A DNA stretch of 64,000 bases, taken from positions 269,604 through 333,603 of the forward strand of contig NZ_JOHR01000003.1 in the NCBI RefSeq assembly GCF_000719775.1, in the 5' to 3' direction. The notes under the pieces are model-generated. The model was not told the origin of the DNA, searched no databases, and saw nothing but the letters and a program-made list of their open reading frames with translations. This DNA comes from Streptomyces sp. NRRL F-5135 (GTDB lineage Bacteria > Actinomycetota > Actinomycetes > Streptomycetales > Streptomycetaceae). Positions 62,601 through 64,000 of this stretch are shown here, piece by piece. A program made the position numbers and the translations under genes. Each line of letters starts with the position of its first letter. The first letter of the stretch is position 1.

Positions 62601-63059
62601 ATGAAAGCGAAATTCTTGGCGGCAGCGGGCCTGCTGGCGACCGCAACCCTTACCGGGACGGGGTCAGCCCACGCGGCGCCCTCCGCCCCGGCGGTCACCA
62701 CCATCAACCTCAACCATGACAGCTACTCCGGGAACAGTCACATCACAGGTACCTATTCGTACTGGCAGGACGGCACGGACGCCGACGGCTATCCGAAGTA
62801 CGACGGCAGGTTCACCAGCGTCAAGTTGACGGACGTGATCAACAACAACGGGCTCGGGTCAGCTCTCGTGCTTTCCTACCACGAGCTGAGAAGCGACGGC
62901 TACTGGTACATCGTCGACCCCTACATATCGCGTACGGGGAGCGACGGCACAACGTCCTGGAACTTCAACGACAAGGACCTGATCAGCGCCTGGGTGTGCG
63001 ACTACAACAGCAACCGCGACTTCAACAGCTGCAGGAACATCTTCTTCAACCAGCCCTGA
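62601..63059 (+). CDS. Small secreted protein, unknown
   Basis: 152 residues. Clear signal peptide (KAKFLAAAGLLATATLTGTG, cleavage near AHA-AP). The mature part is Asp/Asn/Tyr/Ser-rich with low Arg/Ala, unlike its neighbours: NHDSYSGNSHITGTYSYWQD, YHELRSDGYWYIVDPY, and two Cys near the end (VCDYNSNRDFNSCRN) that probably bond. It resembles small extracellular beta proteins. ATG 62601 has GAGAGGAAAAC upstream. Monocistronic, with dyads upstream and a terminator downstream. Confidence 0.82.
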   Translation: MKAKFLAAAGLLATATLTGTGSAHAAPSAPAVTTINLNHDSYSGNSHITGTYSYWQDGTDADGYPKYDGRFTSVKLTDVINNNGLGSALVLSYHELRSDGYWYIVDPYISRTGSDGTTSWNFNDKDLISAWVCDYNSNRDFNSCRNIFFNQP

Positions 63060-63076
63060 GCAGCACGCGGCAAAGA

Positions 63077-63112
63077 GGGAACCCCGGTCCGCCGAAGCGT
63101 GACCGGGGTCCC
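63077..63112 (+). terminator. Terminator of the secreted-protein gene
   Basis: GGGAACCCCGGTC and GACCGGGGTCCC pair over 12 bp with one bulged A, loop of 11 nt, 18 bp after the stop. Confidence 0.75.
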
Positions 63113-63209
63113 TACAGAGCGCCGGCTTCGCTGTGGGTGGTCTGCCGGGCTGCGGCAGTGGCCGGCTTGGGCTTGATGGTTGCGGCGGGCCGGCGCGTAG
63201 GGTGCCGGG

Positions 63210-63655
63210 ATGATCGTGACGCCGGAGGGGTTCGCACGGAGCACCGTTGAGCGTGAGGGGGAGCCAGGGGCGGCGTGGCTGGCCGAGCTGCCCGGCATCG
63301 TGGAGGAGTTGCTGGAGCGTTGGGGGTGCGTGCCGGATGGTGAGGTCATGCACGGGGGCGTCGGCGTCATCGTCCCGGTACGGCGGCGGGCCGGGGAGAG
63401 CGCTGTGCTGAAGGTGTCGTTCCCGCATCCCGGCAACGTTCATGAGCCGGATGCATTCGTGGCTTGGGGCGGGCGCGGCGCTGTCCTGCTGTATGAGCGT
63501 GACGACGGGCGGTTCGCGATGCTGCTGGAGCGGGGCCGGTCGTCGACCCTGGCGGAGGTCGAGGACGGCGACGAGGTGGTGACGGTCGCCGGGGCTCTCA
63601 ACCGCCGCCTGGCCGTCCCCGCACCGCCCGGCCTGCCGCGACTGTGTGAGCAGGC
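63210..63655 (+). pseudogene. 5' half of an aminoglycoside/streptomycin-kinase-like gene
   Basis: About 149 residues of APH(6)-like sequence: AELPGIVEELLERWGC, GGVGVIVPVRRRAGESAVLK, LYERDDGRFAMLLERGRSST, ALNRRLAVPAPPGLPRL. The catalytic HGD and metal DxD motifs of the C-terminal lobe are missing. The sequence runs directly into the antisense of a response regulator near 63655 and stops at 63677. Inactive. Confidence 0.7.
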
Positions 63656-63813
63656 CGCTGCTCGTCGACCACGGTGATCGCGGCGTCCCCGTCGGCGGCC
63701 TCCGCGACGACGGTCAGGTCCGGTTCGCCGTCGATGACGAGCCGCAGTGCCATGCGTACCAGTTGGTCGTCGTCGACGATGACGACGCGCACCGGCTCCC
63801 GCTCGGTATCCAC
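63656..63813 (-). pseudogene. N-terminal stump of a NarL-type response regulator
   Basis: GTG 63813 begins MDTEREPVRVVIVDDDQLVR and continues LVIDGEPDLTVVAEAADGDA to about QRP. The phospho-acceptor Asp, the rest of the receiver and the LuxR-type HTH are deleted. It starts directly after the histidine-kinase stop. The remainder of the frame is antisense to the kinase-like relic. Confidence 0.72.
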
Positions 63814-64000
63814 TCATACGCTCTTTTCGTGGGTGGGGTTCGGCCAGGGTAGTCGTGCGGTGAGGAGGTATCCGTGGTCGGGTGTGGGGTGGTGGTCGAG
63901 TTCTCCGCCGGCGACGAAGACCTGTACGTCCCAGGCGCTCAGGCGCAGTGCCGTGCCGGCGGGTACTGCGGTGCGGTCCAGCGCGTCGGGCAGTGTCACC
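63814..64000 (-). CDS. Sensor histidine kinase, C-terminal end (cut by window edge)
   Basis: About 61 residues to TGA 63816-63814. The end (VAGGELDHHPTPDHGYLLTA, RLPWP) is the typical close of a NarL-type kinase ATPase domain. Its stop abuts the regulator start, as in two-component operons. The N-terminus lies beyond the window. With the regulator truncated, its partner is lost. Confidence 0.6.
   Translation of the reverse strand, partial: VTLPDALDRTAVPAGTALRLSAWDVQVFVAGGELDHHPTPDHGYLLTARLPWPNPTHEKSV

Noticed and set aside
1..64000. CRISPR arrays, tRNA or rRNA genes, replication origin
   Set aside because: No regularly spaced repeats, cloverleaf sequences, rRNA segments or DnaA-box clusters were recognised by eye.

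Overview
The window is Streptomyces-like chromosomal DNA. Its GC is very high, many starts are GTG, genes overlap as ATGA or GTGA, sugar ABC systems come with LacI regulators, Tat leaders are common, and rare TTA (bldA-type) codons fall in a few genes only. No rRNA, tRNA or CRISPR array was seen. This assignment is inferred from composition and gene families, not from a search.

Layout. 1-12 kb is a glycan locus that looks arabinoside-directed: the end of a GH3 enzyme, a carbohydrate ABC importer with a DUF624 protein, a divergent LacI regulator, a Gfo/Idh/MocA dehydrogenase, a secreted GH51 arabinofuranosidase and a secreted aldose 1-epimerase. 12-24 kb holds a SigE-family sigma factor with a membrane-anchored partner, an M20 peptidase + AbgT transporter + two-domain AsnC regulator set (aminobenzoyl-glutamate-like salvage), an MHS-type transporter, and a malic enzyme/AEC carrier pair. 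24-29 kb has a TetR regulator, a CGNR zinc-finger protein divergent from an Asp-nucleophile alpha/beta hydrolase across a duplicated dyad, a truncated SDR, a metallophosphoesterase and a GNAT. 29-35 kb is a complete five-gene peptide/nickel-type ABC importer. 35-38 kb is a relic-rich stretch (broken hydrolase, S8 peptidase tail, citrate-synthase-like tail) around an ACR3/bile-acid-type transporter and a 22-bp tandem repeat. 38-48.6 kb is a second glycan locus: ABC importer, LacI, two intracellular glycosidases, and a convergent secreted GH5 mannanase with FN3 and CBM2 behind a CebR-like box.

48.9-52 kb carries a decayed tyrosine recombinase, a flavodoxin-like reductase divergent from an XRE regulator, and a GH43 fragment. 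52-56.7 kb is a compact catabolic unit: GntR regulator, DapA-like lyase, MHS transporter, DhaK and DhaL. A 14-bp palindrome between the divergent halves is the likely operator. The set suggests import of an acidic or keto sugar, retro-aldol cleavage, and phosphorylation of a small ketose/aldehyde; the substrate is not known from sequence.

56.7-64 kb is accessory and decaying: a luciferase-family relic, an IS1182-like transposase wreck, a 47-residue Cys-rich membrane peptide, a TTA-containing single-pass membrane protein, an AraC-type regulator, small interrupted or membrane ORFs, a secreted protein behind twin dyads, and a deletion that fuses the 5' parts of an aminoglycoside-kinase-like gene and a response regulator tail to tail.

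The best leads for something undescribed are the lyase-DhaKL operon, the Cys-rich micro-protein next to the TTA-containing membrane protein, and two duplicated-operator promoters (25.6 kb and 62.4 kb).
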